A DNA stretch of 8,509 nt, taken from positions 1 to 8,509 of the forward strand of contig CAZWEZ010000128.1 of the NCBI GenBank assembly GCA_964632795.1, read 5' to 3'. Below are positions 1-6,531 of this stretch, piece by piece; the first letter of the stretch is position 1, and every line of letters starts with the position of its first letter. The notes below the pieces were generated by a model. The model worked only from the letters and a program-made list of their open reading frames with translations, was not told where the DNA came from and searched no databases. A program made the translations under genes and the position numbers. This DNA is from CAZWEZ01 sp964632795 (GTDB taxonomy: Bacteria > Pseudomonadota > Alphaproteobacteria > Rhodospirillales > 2-02-FULL-58-16).

Positions 1-804
1 CGCCGGGCCCACGGATTCGCGCAGGAAGACGAGGGCCAGCAACACGGTGACGGCCCCGAAGCCCGAGGAGGTGACGGCGGCGATCTCGGGATTGGCCCCG
101 TGGCTGCCGGCGAACAGGGCCAGGTAGGCGCCCGTGTCGAGCACCCCCTGGGCGGTCAGCAGCGGCCACCAGCGAAGGGGCAGGAATATTCCCTTGCCGG
201 GAAGCAGGAACAGCGGCAGCACCGCGGCCAGGCTGATCAATCGGGTCACCCATGTGGTCTGCAGCTCGCCGTAGATCGGCACCGCCGCCTGCCCGGCGGA
301 CACGGTCAGGGCGAAGACCAGCGACGAGACCAGGGACAGGGTAACGGTCGTGGAGATGCCGGCAGTCTCCCGCTCCGGGTCGTCTGCTTGCTGACGGGCG
401 AAGACGGCGACGACGATGACGCCGGCCATGACCACGGCGATGGCGGCCCATTGGACGGCGTTGGGGCGCGAGCCCATCATGACGGCGATGGCGACGACCC
501 CCGCGGGATAGCTGCCGACGATCGGCGCGACGACGGTGAGCGGTCCCAGGATCAGGGCCCGGTACAGGACCAGGGTGGCGACCATGGTGCCCAGCCCGCT
601 GACCCCCAGCAGCCACAGTCCCGAGGTCTCCCAGACCAGCGGCGCGCCGCTCAGCCAGACCCACAGGGTCAGCAACACCGAGCCGACGGCCAGCATGCCG
701 AACAGGGCGTTGACCTCGCCGATGGCGCGACCCGAGAAGCGGGCGCAGAAATCGCCCGTCCCCCAGCCGAGGGCGGTCAGCGTCCCCCACAGGGCCGGGT
801 TCAT
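1..804 (-). CDS. EamA/DMT-family permease, partial (C-terminus beyond left edge)
   Basis: Translating the reverse strand from the ATG at 804-802 gives an unbroken frame of 268 codons to the window edge, starting MNPALWGTLTALGWGTGDF. The protein is very hydrophobic, with about nine membrane segments visible, and has the two-repeat layout of the drug/metabolite transporter (EamA) family. In the first repeat, LYRALILGPLTVVAPIVGSY followed by a helix and a short charged cytoplasmic linker (ADDPERET, about residues 147-154) is typical. In the second repeat, AVTSSGFGAVTVLLALVFLRES is the usual penultimate helix. Probably only the last 20-30 residues are missing. It is an inner-membrane transporter; the substrate cannot be read from sequence, and the family moves amino acids, amines and other metabolites in either direction. 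It lies 87 bp downstream of the GntR gene on the same strand and may be co-transcribed with it. The Shine-Dalgarno is weak (GTGAG). Family assignment is firm; function is open. Confidence 0.88.
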   Translation of the reverse strand, partial: MNPALWGTLTALGWGTGDFCARFSGRAIGEVNALFGMLAVGSVLLTLWVWLSGAPLVWETSGLWLLGVSGLGTMVATLVLYRALILGPLTVVAPIVGSYPAGVVAIAVMMGSRPNAVQWAAIAVVMAGVIVVAVFARQQADDPERETAGISTTVTLSLVSSLVFALTVSAGQAAVPIYGELQTTWVTRLISLAAVLPLFLLPGKGIFLPLRWWPLLTAQGVLDTGAYLALFAGSHGANPEIAAVTSSGFGAVTVLLALVFLRESVGPA

Positions 805-891
805 GATCCGCTCACCGACAGTCCCATGATTCGCTTAGTGTACAGGTTTCGGAGTCGACGACGAACCCGCGGCCGGGTCGGTAGCTCCGGG

Positions 892-1629
892 TCAGTAACT
901 GGAGACGCCGAGCAGGTCGCGGCGCGCCTTCTCCAGGTGCTCGTGGATCAGCTCGAGGGCGCTCTCGACGTCGCGCCTACGCAGGGCCTCGTAGAGGCCG
1001 CGGTGCTGGCGGTTGTAGTCGGCGATCGCCTCGGGGGTCAGGACCTTGTCCTTCATCACGTTCCACAGGGCGTGGCCGCGGACGTCGTTGATCTGGTCGT
1101 AGATCCACACCAGCAGCGGGTTGTGGGTGCACTGGGCGAGACGCTGGTGGAAGACGCCGTCCCAGTGGGTGAAGTACTCGGCGTCGTCGCCCGAGGCCTC
1201 GATGCGGCTAAGGGCCTCGCCCAGGTGGTCGATGTCCCGGGCGCTGGCGTTGGCCACCGCGAGGCGCGTCATGTGGGGTTCGACGGCGAGGCGGACCTCG
1301 GTCAGCTCCAGCGGGCTGGTGATCTCGGCGATCTCCTCCTCGCGGTTGACCGGGCGGTGGCTGACGAAGGTGCCGCTGCCGATCCGGCGCACCACCAGGT
1401 GGGTTTCCTCGAGCCGCTGCAGGGCCTTGCGGACCGTCGAGCGCGAGGCGTTGAAGAGACGGGCCAACTGGCGCTCGGCCGGCAGGCGGTCGTCGAAGGC
1501 GTAGGTCCCCTCGAGGATGGCCCGCCTGAGCTCGGCGGCGATGGCCCCCGAGTCCGCCTGGTTGAGGTCGTCGGCGGACGGCTCGGGGGTCAGGCCGGGC
1601 CGGGGTTCGTCATCGTGGGGACGTACCAT
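892..1629 (-). CDS. GntR-family transcriptional regulator, FadR/FCD subfamily
   Basis: The gene encodes a 245-residue DNA-binding regulator. Residues about 27-90 form the GntR winged helix: LPAERQLARLF, then the recognition helix region SRSTVRKALQRLEE, then the wing RRIGSGTFVS. Residues about 105-240 form an all-helical FCD ligand domain. The metal-binding set typical of FCD proteins appears intact: Asp157 and His161 in WDGVFH, His209, and His231, so a divalent metal plus a small carboxylate effector is plausible (family knowledge, not shown here). The first 25 residues are a variable, proline/acid-rich extension. The start is supported by AAAGAGG (1642-1636) six bases upstream. The gene is transcribed divergently from the glutamine synthetase/glutamate synthase operon across a 226-bp spacer holding repeated ATTGGT half-sites, which suggests it controls that operon and itself. 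Stop is TGA at 894-892. Effector unknown; an amine-derived or glutamyl compound is a guess from context. Confidence 0.93.
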   Translation of the reverse strand: MVRPHDDEPRPGLTPEPSADDLNQADSGAIAAELRRAILEGTYAFDDRLPAERQLARLFNASRSTVRKALQRLEETHLVVRRIGSGTFVSHRPVNREEEIAEITSPLELTEVRLAVEPHMTRLAVANASARDIDHLGEALSRIEASGDDAEYFTHWDGVFHQRLAQCTHNPLLVWIYDQINDVRGHALWNVMKDKVLTPEAIADYNRQHRGLYEALRRRDVESALELIHEHLEKARRDLLGVSSY

Positions 1630-1655
1630 TGTCCGCCTCTTTGGGAAAAATTGGT

Positions 1656-1684
1656 TTGCAAAAGGAATAGATCATGTTCATATT
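1656..1684 (+). promoter_or_regulatory. Alternative upstream promoter candidate, plus strand
   Basis: TTGCAA (1656-1661) and CATATT (1679-1684) each match the sigma-70 boxes at four of six positions and are separated by 17 bp. If used, the transcript would carry a leader of about 165 bases containing the two stem-loops at 1701-1715 and 1742-1770. Support is weak and it could be chance in this A+T-rich patch. Confidence 0.2.
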
Positions 1685-1700
1685 GGTTGGTCATTCGTCA

Positions 1701-1715
1701 AGGGCATTTTGCCCT
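1701..1715. repeat. Perfect inverted repeat AGGGCA-TTT-TGCCCT
   Basis: The six-base arms AGGGCA (1701-1706) and TGCCCT (1710-1715) are perfectly complementary around a TTT loop. It lies in the divergent control region, upstream of the favoured gmaS promoter. It may be a protein-binding dyad, or an RNA hairpin if transcription starts farther upstream. It is not followed by a T-run, so it does not look like a terminator. Confidence 0.5.
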
Positions 1716-1741
1716 CGTCCGCGCCCCTTTGGCCGCTGAGG

Positions 1742-1770
1742 GAGCCAGCCGGTGGGCTTGACCGGGGCTC
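1742..1770. repeat. Bulged hairpin in the divergent control region
   Basis: GAGCC (1742-1746) pairs with GGCTC (1766-1770), and CCGGT (1749-1753) pairs with ACCGG (1761-1765) around a seven-base loop, with only AG (1747-1748) unpaired on the left arm. This gives ten G+C-rich base pairs in total. The TTGACC minus-35 candidate sits in the loop and right arm, so this structure and that promoter share the same DNA. Role unknown. Confidence 0.45.
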
Positions 1771-1796
1771 GGAGGACACGCTGAAATTGGTATGAT
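1758..1796 (+). promoter_or_regulatory. Candidate promoter for the gmaS/mgs operon
   Basis: Two overlapping sigma-70-like readings are possible. One is TTGACC (1758-1763, five of six to consensus), an 18-bp spacer and TGAAAT (1782-1787, four of six). The other is an extended minus-10, TGGTATGAT (1788-1796), with no good minus-35. Either would start transcription around 1794-1803, leaving a leader of about 55-60 bases. Both overlap the paired ATTGGT elements at 1786 and 1797, so a bound GntR protein would block RNA polymerase. This is motif matching by eye only. Confidence 0.4.
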
Positions 1797-1803
1797 ATTG
1801 GTT
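1786..1803. promoter_or_regulatory. Putative GntR (FCD) operator, paired ATTGGT elements
   Basis: ATTGGT occurs at 1786-1791 and again at 1797-1802, exactly 11 bp apart (about one helical turn), with the weak dyad TAT-G-ATA between them. The half-site resembles the TGGT/ACCA arms of characterised FCD operators (FadR, TGGTnnnACCA; PdhR, AATTGGTnnnACCAATT), but here the two copies are direct rather than inverted. Position over the likely minus-10/start region fits repression. That the neighbouring GntR protein binds here is inference. Confidence 0.4.
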
Positions 1804-1855
1804 TTCAACTCCACGACTTCGCCGCGACAGTCGACCAATTCCGGGAGAAACGTAA

Positions 1856-3322
1856 ATGACTGACTTGGAAGCTCACGTAAGCAGGGAAGGCCGCGATGAC
1901 CTCGTCAAGCAGGTCCGCAGCTTGATCAAGGAACAGGGGATCGTCTACATCTACTACCAGTTCGTCTCGGTCACCGGACGCATCGTCGGCAAGGGCATTC
2001 CGGCCGATCACTGGGAGGCCATCGCCAAGAAGGGCTTCCAGCTGGTCTACGGCTCGACCGCCAACCTGTATACCGACCGCCACGACACCTACATCGGCTA
2101 CGGCCCCGAGTCCTCCGAGCTGGTCGGCATCCCCGACCCTGAGACCTTCTGCCAGCTGCCGTGGGACAAGCGGGTGGCGCGGGTCTACTGCACCTGCTTC
2201 CGCAACCGCGAGGAGGAAGTCAACCCGGGCGGCCACCTGACCTCGGACTGCCGGGGCAACCTGCGCATCATCCACGAGCAGTTCAAGAAGGACCACGGCG
2301 GCCTGCACCTGCGCGCCGGCACCGAGCCCGAGATGATGTGGCTCAAGAAGGGCGAGAACGGCCTGCCGGACGGCGGCTGTTCGAAGCCCAACTGCTACCA
2401 CCTGGACCAGTTCGAGATCCTGCGTCCGGTGTTCCTCCAGGTCATCGACTACGCCCAGGCGATGGGCCTCGACATGATCCAGGGCGACCACGAGGACGCC
2501 CCGGGCCAACTCGAGCTCAACTGGAACTTCGACGAGGTGCTCAGGAACTCAGACCGCCTGACCACCTACCGCCAGATCTGCGCCGCGGTGGCCCGCGAGC
2601 ACGACATCATCGCCTGCTTCATGTCCAAGCCGTTCATGGGGGTGTCGGCCAACGGCTGCCACCACAACCTGTCCCTGTGGCGCGGCGGCAAGGAGGAGCT
2701 CAACACCCTGCACCAGGACCCGATGGCCGGCATGGAGGGCAACTTCACCTACCTCAAGGGCGGCGAGAACACCTTCATGCCGGCCGAGGGCGAGAGGAAG
2801 CCGGGGCCGATCGGCCTCAACTGCATCGCCGGGGTGATGGATCACATCGGCGCCCTGACCGCGCTCGGCTCGCCGACCGTGAACTCTTACCGCCGTCTGT
2901 GGGACACCGGCTTCTGGGCCCCGGTGTTCGCCGACTGGGGCTACCAGAACCGGACCTGCGGCCTGCGCATCTCGGCCCCGGGGCGCTTCGAGTACCGATC
3001 GGTCGATTCCACCGTCAACCCGTACCTGATGGGGGCCGCCATCCTCAAGGCCTTCGACGACGGCATCAGGCGCGACCTCGATCCCGGGGAGCCCGAGGAA
3101 CGCAACATCTACGAGGCCATGGAGGCCGGCAAGCAGGTGACCAAGCTGCCGATGTCGCTGGGCGAGGCGCTCGACAAGTTGGCCAAGGACGAGGTCATCA
3201 AGTCGGCGCTGCCCGACGAGATGTACAGGGTCTTCCAGCACTACAAGAACGACGAGTGGGAACGCTTCAACGCCACCGTCACCGAATGGGACCTCGAGAA
3301 TTACTGGGATTGCCTGCCGTAG
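1856..3322 (+). CDS. gmaS: Glutamine synthetase homologue, probable gamma-glutamylmethylamide synthetase (GmaS/GlnT type)
   Basis: The 488-residue protein is a complete GlnA-fold ligase of the cytoplasm that joins an amine to the side chain of glutamate using ATP. The N-terminal beta-grasp domain covers about residues 28-115. The catalytic domain follows, with metal-binding GTEPEM (155-160) and HEDAPGQLEL (212-221), the FMSKPFMG...CHHNLSL block (255-274), the glutamate/ATP loop NSYRRL (343-348), and SAPGRFEYR...DSTVNPYL (373-391). All are in canonical order. Tyr419 in RNIYEAM aligns roughly with the adenylylated tyrosine of GSI-beta enzymes, but its regulatory use is unproven. The protein is somewhat longer than classical GlnT or GmaS proteins (about 435-460). 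The methylamine assignment rests on the three mgs-like genes directly downstream; the alternatives are a glutamine synthetase or a ligase for another amine. The start is set by GGGAG eight bases upstream. It is the first gene of the operon, divergent from the GntR regulator. Confidence 0.8.
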   Translation: MTDLEAHVSREGRDDLVKQVRSLIKEQGIVYIYYQFVSVTGRIVGKGIPADHWEAIAKKGFQLVYGSTANLYTDRHDTYIGYGPESSELVGIPDPETFCQLPWDKRVARVYCTCFRNREEEVNPGGHLTSDCRGNLRIIHEQFKKDHGGLHLRAGTEPEMMWLKKGENGLPDGGCSKPNCYHLDQFEILRPVFLQVIDYAQAMGLDMIQGDHEDAPGQLELNWNFDEVLRNSDRLTTYRQICAAVAREHDIIACFMSKPFMGVSANGCHHNLSLWRGGKEELNTLHQDPMAGMEGNFTYLKGGENTFMPAEGERKPGPIGLNCIAGVMDHIGALTALGSPTVNSYRRLWDTGFWAPVFADWGYQNRTCGLRISAPGRFEYRSVDSTVNPYLMGAAILKAFDDGIRRDLDPGEPEERNIYEAMEAGKQVTKLPMSLGEALDKLAKDEVIKSALPDEMYRVFQHYKNDEWERFNATVTEWDLENYWDCLP

Positions 3323-3334
3323 TCGTTACGGCGG
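3314..3334 (+). repeat. Stem-loop spanning the gmaS stop codon
   Basis: GCCGTA (3316-3321) and TACGGC (3327-3332) are perfectly complementary around the loop GTCGT, and the stem extends by a U-G and a C-G pair to about eight pairs in RNA. The stop codon TAG (3320-3322) lies inside it. It is not followed by a T-run, so it is more likely an RNA processing or partial-attenuation element between the ligase and the synthase genes, if it has any function. Confidence 0.4.
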
Positions 3335-3366
3335 ACAACCCGCATGCATGTTCAAACCTTAACCAA

Positions 3367-3384
3367 GGAGTGATCACCTCAATG
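3367..3384 (+). promoter_or_regulatory. Shine-Dalgarno that fixes the mgsA start
   Basis: AAGGAG (3365-3370) lies 11 bases before ATG 3382. The open frame runs much farther upstream, through the gmaS gene, but this ATG is followed at once by TGT, giving the Met-Cys-Gly-Ile start required of N-terminal-nucleophile amidotransferases. The upstream extension is therefore not coding. Confidence 0.85.
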
Positions 3385-4317
3385 TGTGGCATTGCTGGAA
3401 TCATTCACCGGAAGAAACCTGGGGACATCGGCAAGGAAATGACCGACATGCTCCAGGCCCTCAAGCACCGGGGCCCGGATTCGACCGGGTTCGCGGTCTA
3501 CGGCATACCGAAAGCCGGCCAATACGTGATGCGGTTCAAGACCGCCGAACAGGAGGAACTGGGCAAGGGCTTCCAGATCCTGAAGCAGATCAAGGACCGT
3601 AAGACGGAGGTCGACCAACGCCTCGAGGAGACCGGGGTGACGATCGTCCAGGAGGACCAGGTCACCGAGTACGCCTTCCGCTACGTGCTGTCCTACGACG
3701 GCGACCTCAAGCGGATGGTCAACTACATCGAGGAAGTGGACGGCGCCGAGATCCTGTCGCTCGGCGAGGCCCTGGAGCTGATCAAGGACCTGGGCGACGC
3801 GACCCGGGTCTCCAACCAGTACCAACTGGGGGGTTTCACCGGCACCCACGCCATCGGGCACACCCGGATGGCGACCGAGTCCGATGTCGACATCCGCTCC
3901 GCCCACCCCTATTGGGCCTACCCGTTCAACGACGTCGCGGTGGTCCACAACGGCCAGCTGACCAACTACTGGAACAGCCGGCGCGATCTCGAACACCGCG
4001 GACACCGCTTCATGTCCGACTGCGATTCCGAGCTCATCGCGGTGTACCTGGCCGACAAGATGGACCGCGGCACCGAGCTCGAGGACGCGATGCGGGATTC
4101 GCTGGTCGAGTTGGACGGGGTATTCACCTACGTGGTCGCCACCTCCGACCGCCTCGGCCTGGCCAAGGACACCATGGCCGCCAAGCCGATGGTGCTCTAC
4201 GAAGACGACGACACCATCGTCCTGGCGTCCGAGGAAGTGGCGATCCGCTGCGTGTTCCCCCACGAAATCAAAACCTACGACCCCTACGAAGCGGAGGTTC
4301 GGGTATGGAAAAGGTAG
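3382..4317 (+). CDS. mgsA: Class II glutamine amidotransferase, N-methylglutamate synthase subunit A-like (GlxB type)
   Basis: This 311-residue protein begins MCGIAGIIH, so Cys2 becomes the N-terminal nucleophile after methionine removal. Further class II signatures are KHRGPDS (28-34), GHTRMAT (159-165, substrate-binding Arg), VHNGQL (188-193, oxyanion Asn-Gly) and SDCDSE (212-217, glutamine-site Asp). Together they show an intact Ntn-hydrolase domain equivalent to domain 1 of glutamate synthase. It should hydrolyse a glutamyl amide (glutamine or gamma-glutamylmethylamide) and pass the amine to the FMN subunit. Between the second and third motifs lies a segment of about 120 residues (39-158), rich in charge and probably helical, longer than in GlmS or PurF. 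The gene is second in the operon, 59 bp after the ligase gene, and its end overlaps the next start by 13 bases. The amidotransferase class is certain; the preferred amide is inferred from context. Confidence 0.88.
   Translation: MCGIAGIIHRKKPGDIGKEMTDMLQALKHRGPDSTGFAVYGIPKAGQYVMRFKTAEQEELGKGFQILKQIKDRKTEVDQRLEETGVTIVQEDQVTEYAFRYVLSYDGDLKRMVNYIEEVDGAEILSLGEALELIKDLGDATRVSNQYQLGGFTGTHAIGHTRMATESDVDIRSAHPYWAYPFNDVAVVHNGQLTNYWNSRRDLEHRGHRFMSDCDSELIAVYLADKMDRGTELEDAMRDSLVELDGVFTYVVATSDRLGLAKDTMAAKPMVLYEDDDTIVLASEEVAIRCVFPHEIKTYDPYEAEVRVWKR
4293..4317 (+). promoter_or_regulatory. Translational coupling site of mgsA and mgsB
   Basis: GGAGG (4293-4297) lies inside the end of the amidotransferase gene, seven bases before ATG 4305, and the upstream gene stops at TAG 4315-4317. 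The 13-base overlap in a different frame implies coupled translation and equal subunit supply. A second in-frame ATG at 4353 has a poorer purine tract and is less likely. Confidence 0.75.
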
Positions 4318-5156
4318 AAACCGGAGGACAGCACAAGTCCTACGAAAAGGGGATGCACACGGAGCAGCTCCGTGGGCGCACCCAACAGGTCTTCTTCTCC
4401 CCGGAGGAGTCCGAAAACGTCGTCTATCCCTTCGCCCACGACGTCGACTTCGACAACAAGGCCGAGCTCGATATCAAGGACATGGAGATCACGGACGTCA
4501 ACCTCAAAATCCGCGAGTTGATGGAGCACGGCCACGGTCACATCGTGATCAAGAACCCGCTGGCCAAGCACTCGCTGGGGGTCGGCATCCTCAACCGGCT
4601 CAAGCTCGACTTCGAAGGCAGCCTCGGCTACTTCGGGGTCGGCCTGATCGACGGCCCCAACGTCCACGTCAAGGGGCGCGTCGGCTGGTCGTGCGGCGAG
4701 AACATGATGGCCGGCACCATCGTCATCGAGGAGAACGCCGGTTCGTGCTTCGGCGCGGCGATTCGCGGCGGCGACTTGGTGTGCAAGGGCGACGTCGGTT
4801 CCAGGACCGGCATCGACCAGAAGAGCGGCACCATCATCGTCGGCGGCAGGACCGGGGCGTTTTCCGGCTTCATGATGCAGCGCGGGCGGATGATCGTGCT
4901 CGGCGACGCCGGCATCAACCTCGGCGATTCGATGTACGACGGCACCATCTACGTCGGCGGCGAGATCGCGTCGCTGGGCGTCGACGCGGTGCTCGGCGAG
5001 ATGACCGATCTCGAGGCCGAGTGGATGGAACGCAAGCTGGCCCTGTACGGGATGAAGGCTCCCAAGGGCGCCAGTAAGATGACCAAGATCGTCGCCGGCA
5101 AGAAGCTCTGGAACTACGACAACCTGGAGCCCGCCGAAAAGAAGATCATCCTGTAG
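4305..5156 (+). CDS. mgsB: GXGXG-domain glutamate synthase subunit, N-methylglutamate synthase subunit B-like (GlxC type)
   Basis: The 283-residue protein has a right-handed beta-helix made of Gly-rich repeats from about residue 85 to 220: GVGLIDGPNVHVKG, SCGENMMAGTIVIEENAG, GAAIRGGDLVCKGDVGSRTG, SGTIIVGGRTGAFSGFMMQRG, GDAGINLGDSMYDGTIYVGG. This is the GXGXG domain, matching domain 3 (the C-terminal domain) of the large glutamate synthase subunit and the related FwdC/GlxC proteins. It is a structural, non-catalytic subunit expected to hold the amidotransferase and FMN subunits together in the cytoplasm. The N-terminal 45 residues are polar and the last 60 are charged and helical (DLEAEWMERKLALYGM, then a lysine-rich tail). 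It overlaps the preceding gene by 13 bases and is followed after 27 bases by the FMN subunit. No catalytic motif is expected or seen. Confidence 0.87.
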   Translation: MEKVETGGQHKSYEKGMHTEQLRGRTQQVFFSPEESENVVYPFAHDVDFDNKAELDIKDMEITDVNLKIRELMEHGHGHIVIKNPLAKHSLGVGILNRLKLDFEGSLGYFGVGLIDGPNVHVKGRVGWSCGENMMAGTIVIEENAGSCFGAAIRGGDLVCKGDVGSRTGIDQKSGTIIVGGRTGAFSGFMMQRGRMIVLGDAGINLGDSMYDGTIYVGGEIASLGVDAVLGEMTDLEAEWMERKLALYGMKAPKGASKMTKIVAGKKLWNYDNLEPAEKKIIL

Positions 5157-5183
5157 GCGCTCCGAGGAGGTTGGAGGAACACC

Positions 5184-6521
5184 ATGGCTACCAAACGAAA
5201 CAAGGCGAACCTGGGCTCGAGCTTCATCTATCCGCCCAACGTCATCGACGACATCCACATCAAGTCGGAACTCGGCCGTTACCGCATGCGCGGCATGTCG
5301 CTGTTCAAGAAGATTCCGAGCTGGGACGACCTGACCTTCATGCCGGGCACGCTGACCCGGTTCGTGATCGAGGGCTACCGCGAGAAGTGCCTGACCAAGA
5401 CCGTCATCGGTCCCCAGGCCAAGCGGCCGATGGAACTCGACATCCCGATCTACATCACCGGGATGAGCTTCGGCGCGCTGTCGTTCGAGGCCAAGACGGC
5501 GCTGGCCCGGGGCGCCACCATGGCCGGCACCGCGACGTGCTCGGGCGAGGGCGGCATGATCCCCGATGAGAGGCGCTATTCGGAGAAGTGGTTCTACCAG
5601 GTCATCCAGTCGCGCTACGGCTTCAACCCCCACCACCTGCAGTTGTGCGACGCCTGCGAGTTCTTCATCGGCCAGGGCTGCAAGGTCGGCCTCGGCGGCC
5701 ACCTGATGGGTCAGAAGGTGACCGACCAGATCGCCGAGATGCGCTCGCTGCCGGCCGGTATCGACCAACGCTCGCCGGCCCGCCACCCCGACTGGCTGGG
5801 GCCCGACGACCTGTCGCTGAAGATCCAGGAAATCCGCGAGGCGACCAACGGGGAGATCCCGATCCAGCTTAAGCTGGGCGCGGCGCGGGTCTACGACGAC
5901 GTGCGCATGGCGTTGAAGACCTCTCCCGACAGCATCTACGTCGACGGCATGGAGGGCTCGACCGGCGCCGGGCCGCACCTGGCCACCGAGGATACCGGCA
6001 TTCCCGGCATCGCCGCCATCCGCCAGGCCCGCAAGGCGTTCGACGACCTGGGCTATAGCGGCAAGGTGTCGCTGGTCTACGCCGGGGGCATCCGCAACGG
6101 CAGCGACGTCGCCAAGGCCCTGGCGCTGGGCGCCGACGCGGTGGCCATCGGCCATTCGGCGATGATGGCGCTCAACTGCAACAAGGATATCCCGGAGGCC
6201 GACTACGAGGGCTCGTTCGGGGTCGAGGCCGGGTACTGCTACCACTGCCACACCGGGCGCTGCCCGGTCGGCGTGGCGACCCAGGATCCCGAGCTGCGGG
6301 CCCGTCTCGATCCCGACGAGGCGGCCGAGCGGGTCTACAACTTCCTCCACTGTCTGACCATCGAGTGCCAGATGATGGCCCGCGCGTGTGGCAAGACCAA
6401 CGTCCACTCGCTGGAGCCCGAGGACCTGGCGGCGTTGACCATGGAGGCCTCGGCGCTGGCCATGGTGCCGTTGGCGGGAACCCAGCACACCGTCGGCCGG
6501 CCCGACATGACCCGGTATTAG
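5184..6521 (+). CDS. mgsC: FMN-binding glutamate synthase-like subunit, N-methylglutamate synthase subunit C-like (GlxD type)
   Basis: The 445-residue protein is the catalytic FMN/iron-sulfur domain of a glutamate synthase encoded as a separate gene. The TIM-barrel signatures are ITGMSFGALS (91-100), SGEGGM (120-125), GQGCKVGLGGHL (163-174), QLK (228-230), the phosphate-binding DGMEGSTGAGP (254-264) and GGIRNGSDVAKALALGADAV (301-320). A cysteine cluster at Cys352, Cys355 and Cys360, followed by PVGVATQDPELR, corresponds to the [3Fe-4S] site of GltB. It should use reducing equivalents to join the released amine to a 2-oxo acid, giving glutamate or, in the MGS reading, N-methylglutamate. The start has a strong TTGGAGG (5171-5177) six bases upstream plus a second GAGGAGG. 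The cluster spacing is C-x2-C-x4-C rather than the classical C-x5-C-x4-C. Additional cysteines occur at 155, 158, 166 and 332. Enzyme family is firm; exact amine specificity is inferred. Confidence 0.88.
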   Translation: MATKRNKANLGSSFIYPPNVIDDIHIKSELGRYRMRGMSLFKKIPSWDDLTFMPGTLTRFVIEGYREKCLTKTVIGPQAKRPMELDIPIYITGMSFGALSFEAKTALARGATMAGTATCSGEGGMIPDERRYSEKWFYQVIQSRYGFNPHHLQLCDACEFFIGQGCKVGLGGHLMGQKVTDQIAEMRSLPAGIDQRSPARHPDWLGPDDLSLKIQEIREATNGEIPIQLKLGAARVYDDVRMALKTSPDSIYVDGMEGSTGAGPHLATEDTGIPGIAAIRQARKAFDDLGYSGKVSLVYAGGIRNGSDVAKALALGADAVAIGHSAMMALNCNKDIPEADYEGSFGVEAGYCYHCHTGRCPVGVATQDPELRARLDPDEAAERVYNFLHCLTIECQMMARACGKTNVHSLEPEDLAALTMEASALAMVPLAGTQHTVGRPDMTRY

Positions 6522-6531
6522 GAGAGCGAAG

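Larger units (their letters stand above)
1630..1855. promoter_or_regulatory. Divergent control region between GntR gene and gmaS/mgs operon
   Basis: This spacer is more A+T-rich than its surroundings and contains no gene. Visible elements are: four direct ATTGGT copies (1650, 1682, 1786, 1797) and one inverted ACCAAT (1834); the palindrome TTTGCAAA (1655-1662); a perfect inverted repeat (1701-1715); a bulged hairpin (1742-1770); and candidate promoters for both directions. For the GntR gene on the minus strand, TTGACG (1701-1696) with a poor CATGAT (1676-1671) 19 bp away is only a weak candidate. The gmaS Shine-Dalgarno is GGGAG at 1843-1847, eight bases before its ATG. Bidirectional regulation by the GntR protein is inferred from the arrangement. 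Confidence 0.7.

Noticed and set aside
100..1761. A 553-codon plus-strand frame across the permease and GntR genes
   Set aside because: The translation is Gly/Gln/Arg/Asp-rich with no recognisable domain. The minus strand over the same bases gives a clear EamA permease and a clear GntR regulator.
2161..3381. Upstream extension of the amidotransferase frame into the ligase gene
   Set aside because: The extension is an out-of-frame shadow of the ligase. The true start at 3382 places the required cysteine at position 2 and has its own ribosome site.
3365..3381. TGATCACCTC before the amidotransferase start resembles the 3' tail of 16S rRNA
   Set aside because: The match is about ten bases with no flanking rRNA sequence. 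The functional element here is the AAGGAG just before it.
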